From contig JAGUCH010000001.1 of NCBI GenBank assembly GCA_019096065.1, positions 15,500,001 through 15,564,000 of the forward strand: 64,000 nt of DNA. The letters run 5' to 3'. How positions within the stretch are numbered: position 1 is the first letter of the stretch; each line of letters opens with the position of its first letter. The DNA comes from Paracyclopina nana (taxonomy: Eukaryota > Arthropoda > Copepoda > Cyclopoida > Cyclopettidae). Below are positions 49,860-61,512 of the stretch, piece by piece. The position numbers and the translations under genes were made by a program. The notes beneath the pieces are model-generated. The model was not told where the DNA came from. It made no database searches and saw only the letters and a list, made by a program, of their open reading frames with translations.

Positions 49860-50954
49860 TGAAAAGTAAACAAGCATGGTAAAGCCATCTTAAGTGTATC
49901 ACTTCCTTCCACTTGACCTTAAATACTTTTTGGCTTGTGATCTATTGTTGATTTGGCCAAAAACTCTATTGCCTTTAAGCACCCAGTTTTTTGCTTCCTT
50001 GAACCTGTCTTCTTCCTCTAAGAGCTGGATGGTATTTAGGAGGAAAAAACCTCGTTTCTTTTGGATAATAGTAATACTTTCCTGATGTAGGAAAGCAGCA
50101 GCTCTGATTTCAGAACAAAGGAAACGAGGACGTGCACCATCAACCACAACTCTCTTATTGCCAAAAAGTTGAAGAGGAGCCCCAAAAGGAAAAAAGAGAG
50201 ATCCGTCATACTCGAAATCCAACTCTCAATTGCAAAAGCCAGCTGCTAGTATTGTTTTTGGCCCCCACAATTAGACATTTTCTGAGGCAATTACTTGAAA
50301 AAAGCTGCCAAGCTGCTATTAGAAATTGTCATTAGATGGAAGGAACAGGAGACCCTGACATTTTGGTATTTGACATTTAATTGATGCTTTTAATATTCTC
50401 CTTGTGATCAGATATTGTAATTGCTATGGAAAACTTAATGAGGTTTCTTAGAGCTAAACAGGTTTCAAAATTGCTAAGTGACGAAGGCTCCATTACTGCA
50501 ATCAATTAGAGGTTTTTTCTAATTGAATATGCCAGTATTTGGAAATATATCATTAAATGTATGGATAATGCTGAGAAAAATCTCACTCCTCTGCATTTCA
50601 TGCTTCTAGTGGTTTAGATCCAAATCAGCTGCTGTTCAAGCATAATAAATTGCTGGTTTTTGCCTTTTTTTAAAGTGGAATAGCAAATTTTGTTTTGGCA
50701 AGTAGCTTTGAGGTGCTGCGTATCACAAATGAAAGCAGCTGCATCTCGAGCATCAACATTGCCAAAAAACCACGCAACCAATAACCACTAAGATACTGGA
50801 GGGGGAGCCTAAGTTCCTTCGAGTTACTTTGCAATAAGCTCATTTTTGCTGTTTAGGAGCCAGCGTACAGCTTGATCAACCCTTGTTTTTTGATTGCAGG
50901 TTGCAGCAGCCCGAAAACTGTGAATGGCACGCTGTTCTCTGTGATTTTGGCAAT

Positions 50955-51161
50955 ATGGGAGATCTGAGCTCGGCTGAAGTATCCAACCAGAAATACAACC
51001 TACGGTGGCACGACTATCCCCAGTCTGTCGTCACTTCGTTTCGCCATTTGAAGGAGGATGAAGATTTCGTAGATGTCACTCTGGCTTGCAATTCACAACA
51101 GTTCACTGCTCATAAAGTGGTTCTTTCTGCCTGCAGCCCATACTTCAAAAAACTGCTTAAG
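50955..51161 (+). CDS. ab: abrupt coding exon 1 (first half of BTB)
   Basis: Residues 1-69. The acceptor AG is at 50898-50899 and the exon ends KKLLK at a GTAAGC donor in phase 0. The frame is open upstream to the acceptor, but ATG 50955 is the first Met and gives an N terminus of typical length before the BTB domain. Splitting the BTB domain right after the CSPYF..LL helix is a common intron position in this family. Confidence 0.9.
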
Positions 51162-54100
51162 GTAAGCTGTGTGTGTGTGTTTAGAAAGCTCTTGATTTCT
51201 TAATGAGGAGAGAGTTTTGCTTTCATCGAAGGGTCCTCAAAATTGATTGATTTGGGGCTGGTTGCCTTTTCGCACACAAAATATGAGAGCAATAATTTCT
51301 GGAATGGCAGTCCTGCCGAAAATATTGCTGTTCAGGCTGAAAAGATCAAAGATTTTGTGTTTGCTCTAAAGTAGAAGTCTTGATGATGGTTGTTGGCAGC
51401 CAAGGAGGAGAATTACTCATGCGAATGTTCGTTTGTGTACTCTTGCCAGTTCAAACTCTCGTTGCAAAGACTTCTTCGATGACTTCGAAATTAGGACAGC
51501 AGCGGATGTGACAAAAAATCAGCACCAAATTAAATAGAACTTCCGAGCTAGCTGCAATCAGGATTTGGCATAGAAAGTATATGAACTTCTTTTGCCCTAG
51601 CATGCAAATGAGAGCCCTCGACATTTTCGCCTTCAACGTACATAGTAAGCCTTTGATTGACGCGAAGGCACATAATTGGATTGTTCGATGCGTTCTCCGC
51701 TAAGCAGTTTGATGATCCATGTTCAGCCATGTTTTCACTTCAGCCTGAGCAACATGCGCGAACATGGATAAAAAATGCCCCAAGTCATACAAAACATATG
51801 CAAAGCTACATTTGGAAATGCTATGCTGATAGATAACGATCCTTAATGTTTTCCTAAAAGCCTAACTTACATTTATATAGTATCAGCTCAAAAATACAGA
51901 ATACGGCTCCAAAATTGCAGGCAGTGGGCTGCTCTGAAGAAGTAAATAAATATAGACCGAGGCTCATTATCTTCCGCGTCTTTGATCGTGACTTGGTTAC
52001 GGTTGTTATCGCTTCTTATTTACTGACATCGCATCCTCGTCAGTAAATAAGAACCGATAACAACCGCAACCATGCTACGATCAGAGACGCAGAAGATAAT
52101 GAGCCCGAATCGGCTGTATCGCGGTTGCAATTTCGGAGCCGCAACCTGTATTTTCTTTCCCTCTCAAAATGAGTTTGAGGCTTAGTCTCTTCTGGAGATT
52201 TCATAGTGACCCAGCCACGGTCATGATCGTTTCTTATGTACTGAGTAGGTTGCGATGGAGCTACATAAGAATCGATCATGACCGTGGCAATGCCACTATG
52301 AAATCTCCAGAAGAGACTAAGCCTGAAAATGCATTTGATAAGCACCAGCTGAGTATTTAGAACATTTTGAGTGATTCCACTTTAAAAAATATTTGGGTTG
52401 GATATTTGAACATGGCAGAAATGAAAGCTTTTATGGAGCACTCTCCTCTACTTCTTCTACCTGAGCACGATTTCAAAGGCCATTTTTTGCCAAGTAGAAT
52501 CTCGCTTGAATGTGAAAGAAGTTTGTCCTCTCTCTAATTAGCACACTACTTCATCTCAAAGTGAAAGCCTTCTTATTCGAAGGATGATGAGATGGCTCCA
52601 ATAATCTTATTCATTACTCTAATGAAGGAGCAGCAGAAGTAGTATAGTAAGCAGTGTGTGACAAAAAGGGTAAGTCAAAAGTGGTGGCCTTTTTTTTTGC
52701 ATCACCCTTTTCTTCAACTAATTTTGTATGGCTTTGCAAATCCTGGAGAAAGAGGGGGAGAAAATCAATCAGCTTTTCAAGCAGAATGAAAGTTTTTCTC
52801 ATTTCCCTTCTTTTTTCAAAAGCTGATCAATATGCAAAACTCTGAGGCACTCATTCGCACATAACCAATGAGCAAAATGTGTCCCACAGATCCTATATTT
52901 TTTGGATGAATTCAAAACCTAGGCTCACTCAAGTCATTAATTATTACCAGTCTATTAATATGGCTGAAAATCATTTCCTCTTTTTTTTCTGTTTCGTTTT
53001 ATTGACAGTGATGAACTTTTTTTGGGGTGTGAGTGTTTTTCTGTTGTGCAGTGCATAAGCCGTTTTGACAGTTAATGGGACACAATGAATAATTTCGCTT
53101 TGTGCGTATTGTTTTTATGCCAGAGAAGCTGGGGGAAGAGAAAGCACCCAAAAGCAGCAATGGATTAAGAGCTTTCTCCTTTTGAGTCCTCATTCCATTT
53201 AAAATGAGCATTTTGTGCGCGTGTACATAAAGGGTGAGGTGAATTTTTCGAAAGCAGCTTCAATTCAAATCATGCGAAGGATCCGGCCGGAGACACTATT
53301 TTAATAGTACTAGACAACAGCTTTGCTCATTTTACTCATGGTTTCCATTAGGATTAATCGAGTTAAATCGAGTACGGTTTTTTGAGAGTCATCCAACGAT
53401 GCAAAATGGCAAAACATGAAAAAAGGATTTCTCAACTTTTTTTCATATATTCCATCCCCTCTTTTATTTGTGGACCCATTCAAACTGCAATATTGTGGTT
53501 TTGTTCAAAAGAAAGTTTATTTGAAAGCTTGTCTGACTCATCATCTGCCGATGATTATGGGGACATGACTGTTTTAATTTTATTGCTGAGTCAACCCGCT
53601 TCATTGAAGAGGTTGCGTGACTAATCAATGCAAAGTTGAGAAGCACACTAGCATTTGTTGTTTTTCAAATGGGGCTGAGATCAAAGGAGGTTTTTGAGCT
53701 AAAAAGTCCCATGGGACAAATAACTTATGTGGCGTGGGAAAAGCCTCCAATTTAGCTCTGTCTGAAAAAAATAATGCATATTTTTGTGCTGGCAAAAGCA
53801 AGGGCTTTTTCGGGCATCAGCAAAAGTGCAGTGCCAATGTGGCAATTATAGAATGACGGCAGTTGTAGTTGGCTTTCCAAAAGTTGGTACACTTCAGTCC
53901 GGATGATTTTTGTGCACAAGTTCATTTGGAAAGCAGTCAATGTGATAGAAAGCCTTTTGCTCTATGCTAGCATAGTAGTAGTCGCATTTGTGAATTTGTA
54001 GCCATATTGTAGCAGTTGTAGAAAATGACTTGAAAATGAAACTCCCACGAGAGCTAAACTAAAAGAAGGGAAAGGACGCACACTGGGCATCGACTCCAAT

Positions 54101-57100
54101 CAAAAAAAACATTAAAACTTGACTCTCTTATTTGACTAGAAGCAAGCGCTGTTCAGTAATTTAGCAAATAGGGGGGGTTTCAACTGGGCAGATTCCCAGT
54201 GTGGTTCAGGAGAGAGAAAGAGTTGGAGCCATACTTCAACGTTTTATGTACATAAAAATGGGATACTTGGTGCCAGCTGCCCTTGCTTGCGGTCTCAAGG
54301 CTCTAAGTAGTTTGAAATGAAGAAGAAGAGCAGCTAGCTGCTGCTGCTGCTTCTTTGCCTAAACTTTTTAGTACAACTTTTGTGTCGCCAAAATGCTAAC
54401 TAGAGCCACGAGGAAGATGATTCAAGAAAAGGGCGAAAAAATGGCCCTTTCTCCCATGGGACTTTCAATGAAATGTCATGCAAAGTTGCTGCTCTTGGTG
54501 ATTTCTCGACACTTTTGAAAGAAGATCATGCTCTGAGATGGTTTTGTTCTGGCTCCAGAGATTTGCCCGTCATTCAAGAACCCCCTCAAGATTTGGCGAG
54601 CTCAAGTTTGCGAGCTGGTTAAACTGGAGTAAAACCGCAAAATTCAAGTATATACACAATTTCTCTTCTCGTGGATAATCCTAAAAGCCTCTCTCAAGAA
54701 ATGCGAATTTGCTCCGCAGCACTATTTCTTGTTGCATTTGCTAGGCTGCAATGACATTCCATTAGAAAGCACGAGAACAATATGCCCATAAGAGGTAGAG
54801 AAAGAATGGCGTCTTGTCATACATGGACCTGCAAAAAGATGAAGAATGCCATCCCTTTTTCGGTCCTACTACTTCATATTTGATGTTGCTACAAAACGTA
54901 TACCATTAAAGGGCTGCTTTTATGTCCCTGATGTGTTGTTACAAACCTGCATCAAAACTACTGCTACAGTTGTTGTAGTGTACCTATTGGAGTGGCCATC
55001 ATGCAACATTTTTTCCGTCGTGAGAAAAGGGAAAAACTTGGACAAATTGCGTTTTTATTGGGCCAATATGCGCAAAAGGAGAACTAGAGGAGGAGGGAGA
55101 GGAGTTGTGAACGGGGCAATCATCAGTAGTGGAGTAATACTGCATTCATTTATAATGTGTCTCTTCGAAGCAAAGTATTGTTTGCTCTCTGAGAAGATAC
55201 AAAGATATTGTTGTCCTTCAAGATCTCCTGCTATCTGTATTTATCTTGGTGCAACTGCTGTAAAACTTTCTTCTTCTTCTTCTGCTTCAAAGAAAAGAGT
55301 TGGCATTTCTCATTGAGGTCACTCGAAGGAATCCTTAGAATCAAGTGAAGCTCTTTGCTTTTTGGCATAGCTGCACTACTTTGATATCTTGCTCCTACTA
55401 TATTTCATCTGGATTGCTGCAAGTTGCAGAGAGGCCTGTTTGAAATGTTCCATTTTCGTGTTGTCAAAGAGAGAGCTCAAAGAGAATGCGAGGCCATTGA
55501 CAAATAAAGCCAGCTGAGCTTCAAGTTTGCAATGAATTGTTGTGATGTTGTTGGTTTGGACAGCTGAAATCAAAGTAAACTCTCTCCCGCTCTCATGTTC
55601 AGTACAGATACATTTGTAATGTTTGGCATTGTGCTCCATTGCCAAACTCGGAGAAATGTGGCAGCAGCTTTTCTTAAAGTATTAGTAGTACAGCAACCCT
55701 TTAAAAGCTGTAAGTATGCGAGTTTCTTCTTTTTGGGAAAAATTGGATACATCTTATGAGCTATTCAAAACTTGGTCTGCTAGCCCACTCTTCTCCGTAA
55801 GGAATATGAAGCAAAGTTTGTTCTAATCAAATAATTGATCAGCCTGCAGAAGTATTCAGAAGTAATGCTTTCTAATTTCGACAAGTGAAGTGGAAAGAAA
55901 GTGGTTGCTGCTCGGCAGGAAAGTGGAAAAAAGGTATTGATTTCCAAGTTTGTGTGCTGCTGCTGCTCTCTTCTTGCAATTTACGTGGAAGAGCTCTTCT
56001 TGTTTAAGTAAAAAAAAGTCGTGAATTGCTCCATGCCTTACTGCTGCTACTTCAACGGTTTAGAAAGCACTTTAAGGAACTTGGAGAAGAGCAATGAGAA
56101 TATTACCAAGGTCAAATTGATTCCAAAAAATACCACTCTGGCATTTTCACTTGCAGATATTGATGAAGCAGAAAGCTGATCCCTTGGGAGTTTTTTTTCT
56201 CTTTTTTTTTTCGACTCTTCTTTTTTTTCCTTCGCGTATAAAATCTGCTAGTATTGACGTTCATATTAATACACTTGGCTGGCTGTGCAAAAATATCGAC
56301 AATCCATTTCACTTTTTTCGTACATTGCATGTGCTCCTCATTGAAAAGACTTCAAGATGGATAATTCTGCAAAAGTGCTGCAACTTTTGCTCCCCTGAAA
56401 GAAGCTCCGTTTTTGTTGCAATTTTATTGGCCCACTGCAGAAAATTGCAATTATAAGCTAGTTCCTCTTTCAATGTTATTTCTCTCGTGCATTGTATTCC
56501 AAAACCTAGGTATTTTGTGATTTTCCTCTCCTAGAAATTAGAGCAGAAGTTTCCTCCGAATTTTGGCGCAATTTAAGCGGGCCTAATTGCTTTGAGACAT
56601 ATTGTATCGGTGCTGGCAAAATACATTCATCATGGCCAACTGAATTAAAGGAGTGTAGCCATTGGAATAACTAATGGCGCAATTTGGGAGATGGAGTTAG
56701 AATAGCACAAGAGCAATATGCCACACTGGGCAAAAGCGCATTAAAACGACCAAGCAATGCATCATACTAATTATGCAATCATTTCGTGGCAGATTTTTGA
56801 AAGAAAACAGGCATGATTGCATTGGGAAAAAATACATTTTTGTAACTGAAAAATTATTGCCATCATATGGTTAGAAATCATTGATTTAATTGCGCTATTT
56901 TTGAGTCAATTTCAACCTGTCAAAAGAGGCCTAGAGTCAAATTTCCCATAGTGAAAAGCTCCAGGGCTTTCACTTCATGCAATGCTTCTTGAACAATACA
57001 TGCGACGCGCGTGTCCCGTTGATGCAAAATTCAAGATTTATGAGACACATTGTAGTAGCGGCATGGTTTCCAGTTAAATAGGGGGCTTAAACGAAGGTGC

Positions 57101-60100
57101 AGTTATGATGTAAACAGCATCCAGCCCTTAGAGTGGAACATTCCTCGGAAAAAGCACCATTATTTTCTTCAAACGTAGTGCCCCAACCATAAAGGTTACA
57201 AGCAAAGTTTGGGTGTTTATTTCGCCGATTTTTGTAATCCATATCACCTCTGTATTTCAATGGAAGAGAGCTCGGTTTGAAGGTGCCCTAGCTGGGTTAG
57301 AGAGCTGGCTAGAGAGTGGTAGAAAGCCGTTTCTAATTTCACATATAGCAAGTATGAAAAAAGACCCCAGCGCATATAGTATATGGTGGAATTTCTCATT
57401 TCCTCAAAGGCGAGAGAGATGCATTTAGTACACTTTTTTCCTCTGCAGTAAATTTGGTTACTTACTTCTTCTGCTGCTGTGATAAACGAGCATTGTCAAA
57501 ACTCAGAGCTGATAAATTATGACCTCTGCACCAGAAAACATTAGATATCTGTGGTTTGCATGCTCGGTGCATACAGCAAGAAGCAGCAAAACAAAAAAAA
57601 AGGATTGAAACCCAAGTTTTTTTGTACATTTTCCAGACAAACCCGTGTCAGCATCCGATTGTCATCCTCAGGGACATCACTGAAGATGACTTAAATTGTA
57701 TCTTGAAGTTCATGTATCACGGCGAGGTCCAAGTGGCTGAGGAACATTTGCAGGATTTCCTCAAGACTGCTGAGACACTGCAAGTGCGAGGCTTGGCCGA
57801 GGGCTCAGCAACTCCAGTCTTGCTGGAGGCGAGTGAGGTGACAGAAGAGGAGAGGCTGATGCTCAGAAGAAGAAGGCTCATGCACAGGAGATCAAGGCCC
57901 AACAATGACAGCAATGATGAGGCTGTGGACCCATGCACCGAAAGCCAAAAAACACATCCAAGCTCTGTGAGTATTTGAAAGTGGTTAGAATTGTATTCGG
58001 GGAAATATAGTGCCTCTCGTGCATGAAAAAGTGGGGAGGATCCTCCTTGTTATTAATAGTAGACATCTGTGGTTTTAATTGGGCGCGCGGGTTATGACTA
58101 CGCATGCACAGCATGGTGAATAATTGGCATACTTTCACATGAAATGAGCCAGAATTATTAGAGCTTTCACATTTAATGCTGAAAAATTCGCTCTCATTAG
58201 CAAGACGCATACAGTATGACATGAAATGATTATTATTACGTACAAGTACAACAACACACAAAGCATGCATGCACAAGTTTAGTGTAAAGTTGCTCATGGC
58301 GGCGGCAAGTTTTCCGGCAACTGCCATCACAGATTAGGCAAATAATTGTCGTTGCTCCTATCTCCAACTTGGTAATGCAATCCTACCGAGCTTTTGATGC
58401 CATACTCCATGCATTTAGAGAGCGGAGCACTCTCTGCTAAAACAGCCGTGAAACTAGGCAAACTGGCTCAGGAGGAAAAAAGATCTGCTGGTTTACCTGA
58501 CCCATTGTAAACAAACAGCTGACAGATTAAATATTTTGCAGACCTCCAACAACCCCGAGGAACGTTCCAACAACAACCTCGACTCCAAGAGGTTGAGGCT
58601 CGATGACAACGCCCCCTTTGACGCCCCTGGCTCTAGCCCCGCCCCTCTCACGCCCCCCTCCTTCAAGGAGAACAACAACAAGCAGCAGAGTGAGTCTTTG
58701 CTGAGTCAAGCCCTGGCTGAGAAGCCCATGCTGAACTTCAACAATGGCGGAGGCCGGTCAGATGGCCATGACGACTCTGGAGCCTCAGACACTGGAAGTG
58801 AAAGGCCGGAATCCATGCTGGATGGGTCATTGAAGGGCGAAAATTCCAACCTGTCCTTTGACCTGCATAGGAGCTTGTCTAGCCCGGCAGCTGCGGCCGC
58901 AGCGGCGGCGGCTGGCCTTTTCCCACCCGGACTTGAGGCGCTGTACAGACAGGCCGGATTTCCGGCGGCCTTTTTGGGCCTCCAGCAAACCGGAAGCGGC
59001 AATGGGAGTGGCGGAAGTGGAGGGTCAGCCTCCACAGCCTCGCATAACGTGAGCAGCGCGCCCACTTACACGCATGTCGGACTTCAGAGCCATGCCAACA
59101 ATCCAAGCTGTAAGTACATGGCCAGTTAACCTAGTCCAAATTGAGTAGCCTCAATTGAGCCAGATCCTTTGTAAAACGGTCACTTTTGTGTCTCTTGCAG
59201 TGGGCGGCAAGCTGGATATGATGAGGGTTCGAGCAACTGACCCGAGGCCGTGCCCGAAATGCGGCAAAGTGTACAGGTCTGCGCACACTTTGAGGACTCA
59301 CATGGAAGACAAGCACACGGTGTGTCCGGGATACAGGTGTGTCCTCTGTGGAACTGTGGCCAAGAGCAGAAACTCCCTGCATTCCCACATGAGTCGTCAG
59401 CATAGGGGGATTTCAACCAAGGATTTGCCAGTCTTGCCAATGCCTTCTCCATTCGATGCAGAATTGGCATCAAAGTAAGTTGAGAGCCCTCTCTGTTTTA
59501 AGAGCATCATATGGCAGCTGAAATGGTTAAGCATCATAGTTTAGTCATTTGTGTCAGCATGATAAGTTCTGAATATGCTAGCAACCATTTTCCATCTGCA
59601 TTTTCAGAACTTATCTCAGACTGGGCACAGCAGCTGCCATCTCCACAGAAAATCCCAACTTCGCAGCCAAGTTAGTGATATTTTTGACAATGGGGTGTGA
59701 AATGTAATGGGTCTGCATCAATTCTCTCTCCTTTTCCAGGCTCCTTGCCAAAGCTGGGGTCAAGGTGTCACCCAGTGAGCTGGCTGCCAGGGCCAGCCCA
59801 ACAGCTCCTCGTCGGTCAGACTTGCCAAAGCTGGACAGCTCACTTTTGCACATGGGCTCACAGCAGCAGTTTCCCCTTCCGGCATCCATGCCACCAACGT
59901 CTGTCTCTGCCATGGCAGCCTCCATGATGCACAACAGTGAAGGTAGACCTTCGGATGCTGAAGACTTGCGCCTGCCCTCGCCGGGAAATTTCTTGGCTCG
60001 AGGCTCAGCCATGGGCCATGCTCATGCCATGGCAGCTGCAGCTGCTGCAGCCGCTGCTTCTGGATCTCATCCTGGATCCGGAATGGGATCAGCATTGTTA

Positions 60101-60412
60101 GACACTTACCTGTCGATGATTGCTGCAGCTGGTGGGGACTCCTCCTCAATGGCTGCAGCCTTAGGATCATTCCCTGGCAGAGGTGGCTTATTTGGGCATC
60201 AACAGTCCAATCAAATGCACCCTCCTGGAGGCCTCAAGGCTCTTAATGGCAAGAACTCTGATGAGAGGTCAGGGGAGTCAGAGATCGACAGGGAGGAAAT
60301 CGCATCTGATGCTGACATATCTGATTCCGAGGATGTCGCAGAGGACAAAAATGAGGTGAACAACATGCCTGTACAAAACGATGACGAAAGCATTGCAGCA
60401 GAAGACAACTGA
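50955..60412 (+). CDS. ab: Abrupt-like BTB/C2H2 zinc-finger transcription factor
   Basis: Six coding exons with consensus splice sites give 704 residues: 50955-51161, 57637-57966, 58542-59109, 59201-59474, 59608-59670, 59740-60412. Residues ~14-125 form a BTB/POZ dimerisation domain of the insect tramtrack group (LRWHDY, FVDVTLAC, FTAHKVVLSACSPYF). A linker with a basic KRLRL stretch and an Ala tract (~295-304) follows. Two C2H2 fingers use C386/C389/H402/H407 and C415/C418/H431/H436. The sequence MRVRATDPRPCPKCGK before the first finger, ISTKDLPVLPMPS after the second, and LLAKAGVKVSP plus LLDTYL further on are diagnostic for Abrupt from my knowledge of the Drosophila protein (about 904 residues). 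The tail is acidic. It should act in the nucleus as a sequence-specific regulator of neuronal and epithelial development. Start: first ATG in the exon. Confidence 0.9.
51895..52155. repeat. Long hairpin, copy A
   Basis: An inner stem of ~67 bp pairs 51960-52027 with 52039-52105 (about 90 percent complementary) around an 11-nt loop. Outer arms near 51895-51920 and 52125-52155 (GGCTCC-AAATTGCA against TGCAATTTCGGAGCC) also pair. No coding or transposase content. It may be a foldback-type MITE or a long precursor hairpin. Confidence 0.8.
52178..52324. repeat. Long hairpin, copy B
   Basis: Arms 52178-52239 and 52262-52324 are complementary at about 90 percent with a ~22-nt loop. The apex (GATCGTTTCTTATGTACT) resembles that of copy A (TATCGCTTCTTATTTACT), so the two hairpins look like diverged members of one family. 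The mirrored open frames on both strands are artefacts of the palindrome. Confidence 0.8.
57637..57966 (+). CDS. ab: abrupt coding exon 2 (second half of BTB)
   Basis: Residues 70-179. Starts TNPCQHPIVILRD, the usual second BTB block, and includes FMYHGEV and FLKTAETLQVRGLAE. After the domain it turns into a Glu-rich then Arg-rich linker (RRRRLMHRRSR), which may help nuclear import. Phase-0 acceptor TTTTCCAG and donor GTGAGT. Confidence 0.9.
58542..59109 (+). CDS. ab: abrupt coding exon 3 (linker)
   Basis: Residues 180-368 plus one base. Low-complexity linker with Asn, Pro, Ser, Gly and Ala tracts; SLLSQALAEKP resembles a short conserved block in insect Abrupt. Ends in phase 1 at a GTAAGT donor. 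The acceptor TTTTGCAG lies 18 bp after a GTAAACAAACAGCTGAC motif (58507-58523). Confidence 0.85.
59201..59474 (+). CDS. ab: abrupt coding exon 4 (two zinc fingers)
   Basis: Residues 369-460. Encodes both C2H2 fingers with Cys-x2-Cys-x12-His-x4-His spacing and the conserved segment ending FDAELAS. Acceptor TCTCTTGCAG, donor GTAAGT in phase 2. Highest conservation in the gene; DNA binding maps here. Confidence 0.95.
59608..59670 (+). CDS. ab: abrupt 63-nt cassette exon
   Basis: Acceptor TTTTCAG at 59607, donor GTTAGT (non-consensus) at 59671. Adds 21 residues (TYLRLGTAAAIS...) between ELASK and LLAKAGVKV. Exons 4 and 6 are in matching phase, so skipping restores the contiguous ELASKLLAKAG arrangement that Drosophila Abrupt has. 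Inclusion is therefore probably optional, and the exon may even be non-genuine. Confidence 0.5.
59740..60412 (+). CDS. ab: abrupt coding exon 6 (C-terminal)
   Basis: Residues 482-704, from LLAKAGVKVSPSELAARASPT to the TGA at 60410-60412. Contains an Ala tract (~12 Ala), LLDTYLSMIAA and an acidic Ser/Asp/Glu tail like the Drosophila C terminus. Acceptor CTTTTCCAG at 59739. Confidence 0.9.
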
Positions 60413-61377
60413 ATAATGACTATACCAAAGGAGATGTTTTTCCCAAGCCCTTCCTTTTCAAAACTTACTACTAACAGGAGAGCTAGTGCGATAATTCTTG
60501 CATTGAGTGGTTAAATGTGACAAAGAGGTGTCAAAAATAGCTGTGAAAAGTATTGTCACGGCTGCCATAATTTCGCAAAAAGGTGTGAAGTTTGGCATCA
60601 TTTATCTAATTATCACACTTTTCTGCTTCTTTTGACACCACCCACTTCTCAAATTGCACCTTGTCGCACTGACAATTTGGAGATAATTTTGGTCAACAGG
60701 AGAGCTACTTGGAACGATGAGAGAGAGATAACAGAAGCAATAATTGAACATGTATCAGCAATAATAGCCAACGAAAGCAATACAATTGATGTGCGTGCCC
60801 CTTCCTTCCCATTTTGTCGTTGTTGCCATTTTGATCAAAGTATGGCCAACTTCTCCTGCCTTAATACCACATTGGCTCAACCCAAACGCATGATAAATGT
60901 GTCAGTTCCACACAACAACATTAACAATCACAATTTCAGCCATGAAATTGTAAAAACAACAATTATCTTCCCAGCTTTCCCCAGGAAATAAAAAGAAGCA
61001 CAGTTGCCATCGACATGGCCACTATTTTGATACTTGACCAGTTCTGAAAGAACCTTGATGGATTCCCCCTGGTGAATTAACTACTACTAACCCCCCAAAA
61101 CGCGAAGATGAAATAATGTCTCCTTACTCATTAATAGTTGTTGTTACTACAATGTGTACTTAGACCAAAGACATGTGTAAAATCTACCCCATCTTAAACC
61201 GGTGTTTCCCAGTGAGCAAAAAGCAGTAAGAATCCCTGTACTATTTGTGATTGGCCTGTATAAAGAACATTGACTAAATGCTTAAGTAGTACAAAGGCCT
61301 ATATGCATCTCTGTATCATAAAAACATCACACTTTTTATAAATTAACATATTACAATAAGAGGAATGAATGTGGACT

Positions 61378-61385
61378 TGTAAATA
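61378..61385 (+). promoter_or_regulatory. Pumilio-type element in the 3' UTR
   Basis: TGTAAATA matches the PUF-protein consensus UGUANAUA. It is an 8-mer, so chance occurrence is quite possible in AT-rich DNA. Confidence 0.35.
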
Positions 61386-61512
61386 ATTCAGGCTGTTAAA
61401 ACAAACATTTTTATTTGTCAATCCCCACCAACCACTACTTCACAAAAAAAATTTAGTGCTCAAATGATCCACAGAAAAAAAAAGAATTCCCCACCATGAC
61501 AAATGTCCCCCC

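Larger units (their letters stand above)
35821..50899 (+). other. Presumed first intron of abrupt (~15 kb)
   Basis: Bounded by the GTAAGT donor and by TTGTTTTTTGATTGCAG at 50899. No internal gene is supported; open frames such as 36282-36623 show no domain. It carries the cluster of forkhead/E-box composite motifs at 47.2-49.9 kb, CACACTGGG copies, and CTG tracts at 38769-38786 and 39057-39074. Long first introns rich in enhancers are usual for developmental transcription-factor genes. Confidence 0.45.
51162..57636 (+). other. abrupt intron inside the BTB domain (~6.5 kb)
   Basis: Donor GTAAGC, acceptor TTTTCCAG. Contains the two hairpin repeats at 51.9-52.3 kb, a CTG tract at 54338-54351, three CACACTGGG copies (54079, 54195, 56722) and one 156-codon open frame (54846-55316) that I do not accept as a gene. 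Confidence 0.8.

Noticed and set aside
52040-52360. Mirrored open frames on both strands with matching peptides
   Set aside because: Both are read-outs of the same palindrome, so the similarity comes from the hairpin and not from a gene.
54846-55316. 156-codon plus-strand open frame inside an abrupt intron
   Set aside because: No recognisable domain, low-complexity ends (Ser tract from a TTC repeat), no splice or promoter context; length is within what chance allows in a long intron.
59611-60170. Long minus-strand open frames opposite the last abrupt exon (also 58706-59065)
   Set aside because: Shadow frames of GC-rich coding exons; the plus strand carries the conserved protein with correct splice sites.
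50955-60412. Assignment to tramtrack, broad or chinmo instead of abrupt
   Set aside because: The BTB domain alone would allow these, but the residues around and after the fingers match Abrupt specifically.
60632-60991. 119-codon open frame after the abrupt stop
   Set aside because: It has a TTG rather than ATG start, lies in the 3' UTR, and ends on the first AATAAA. No domain.
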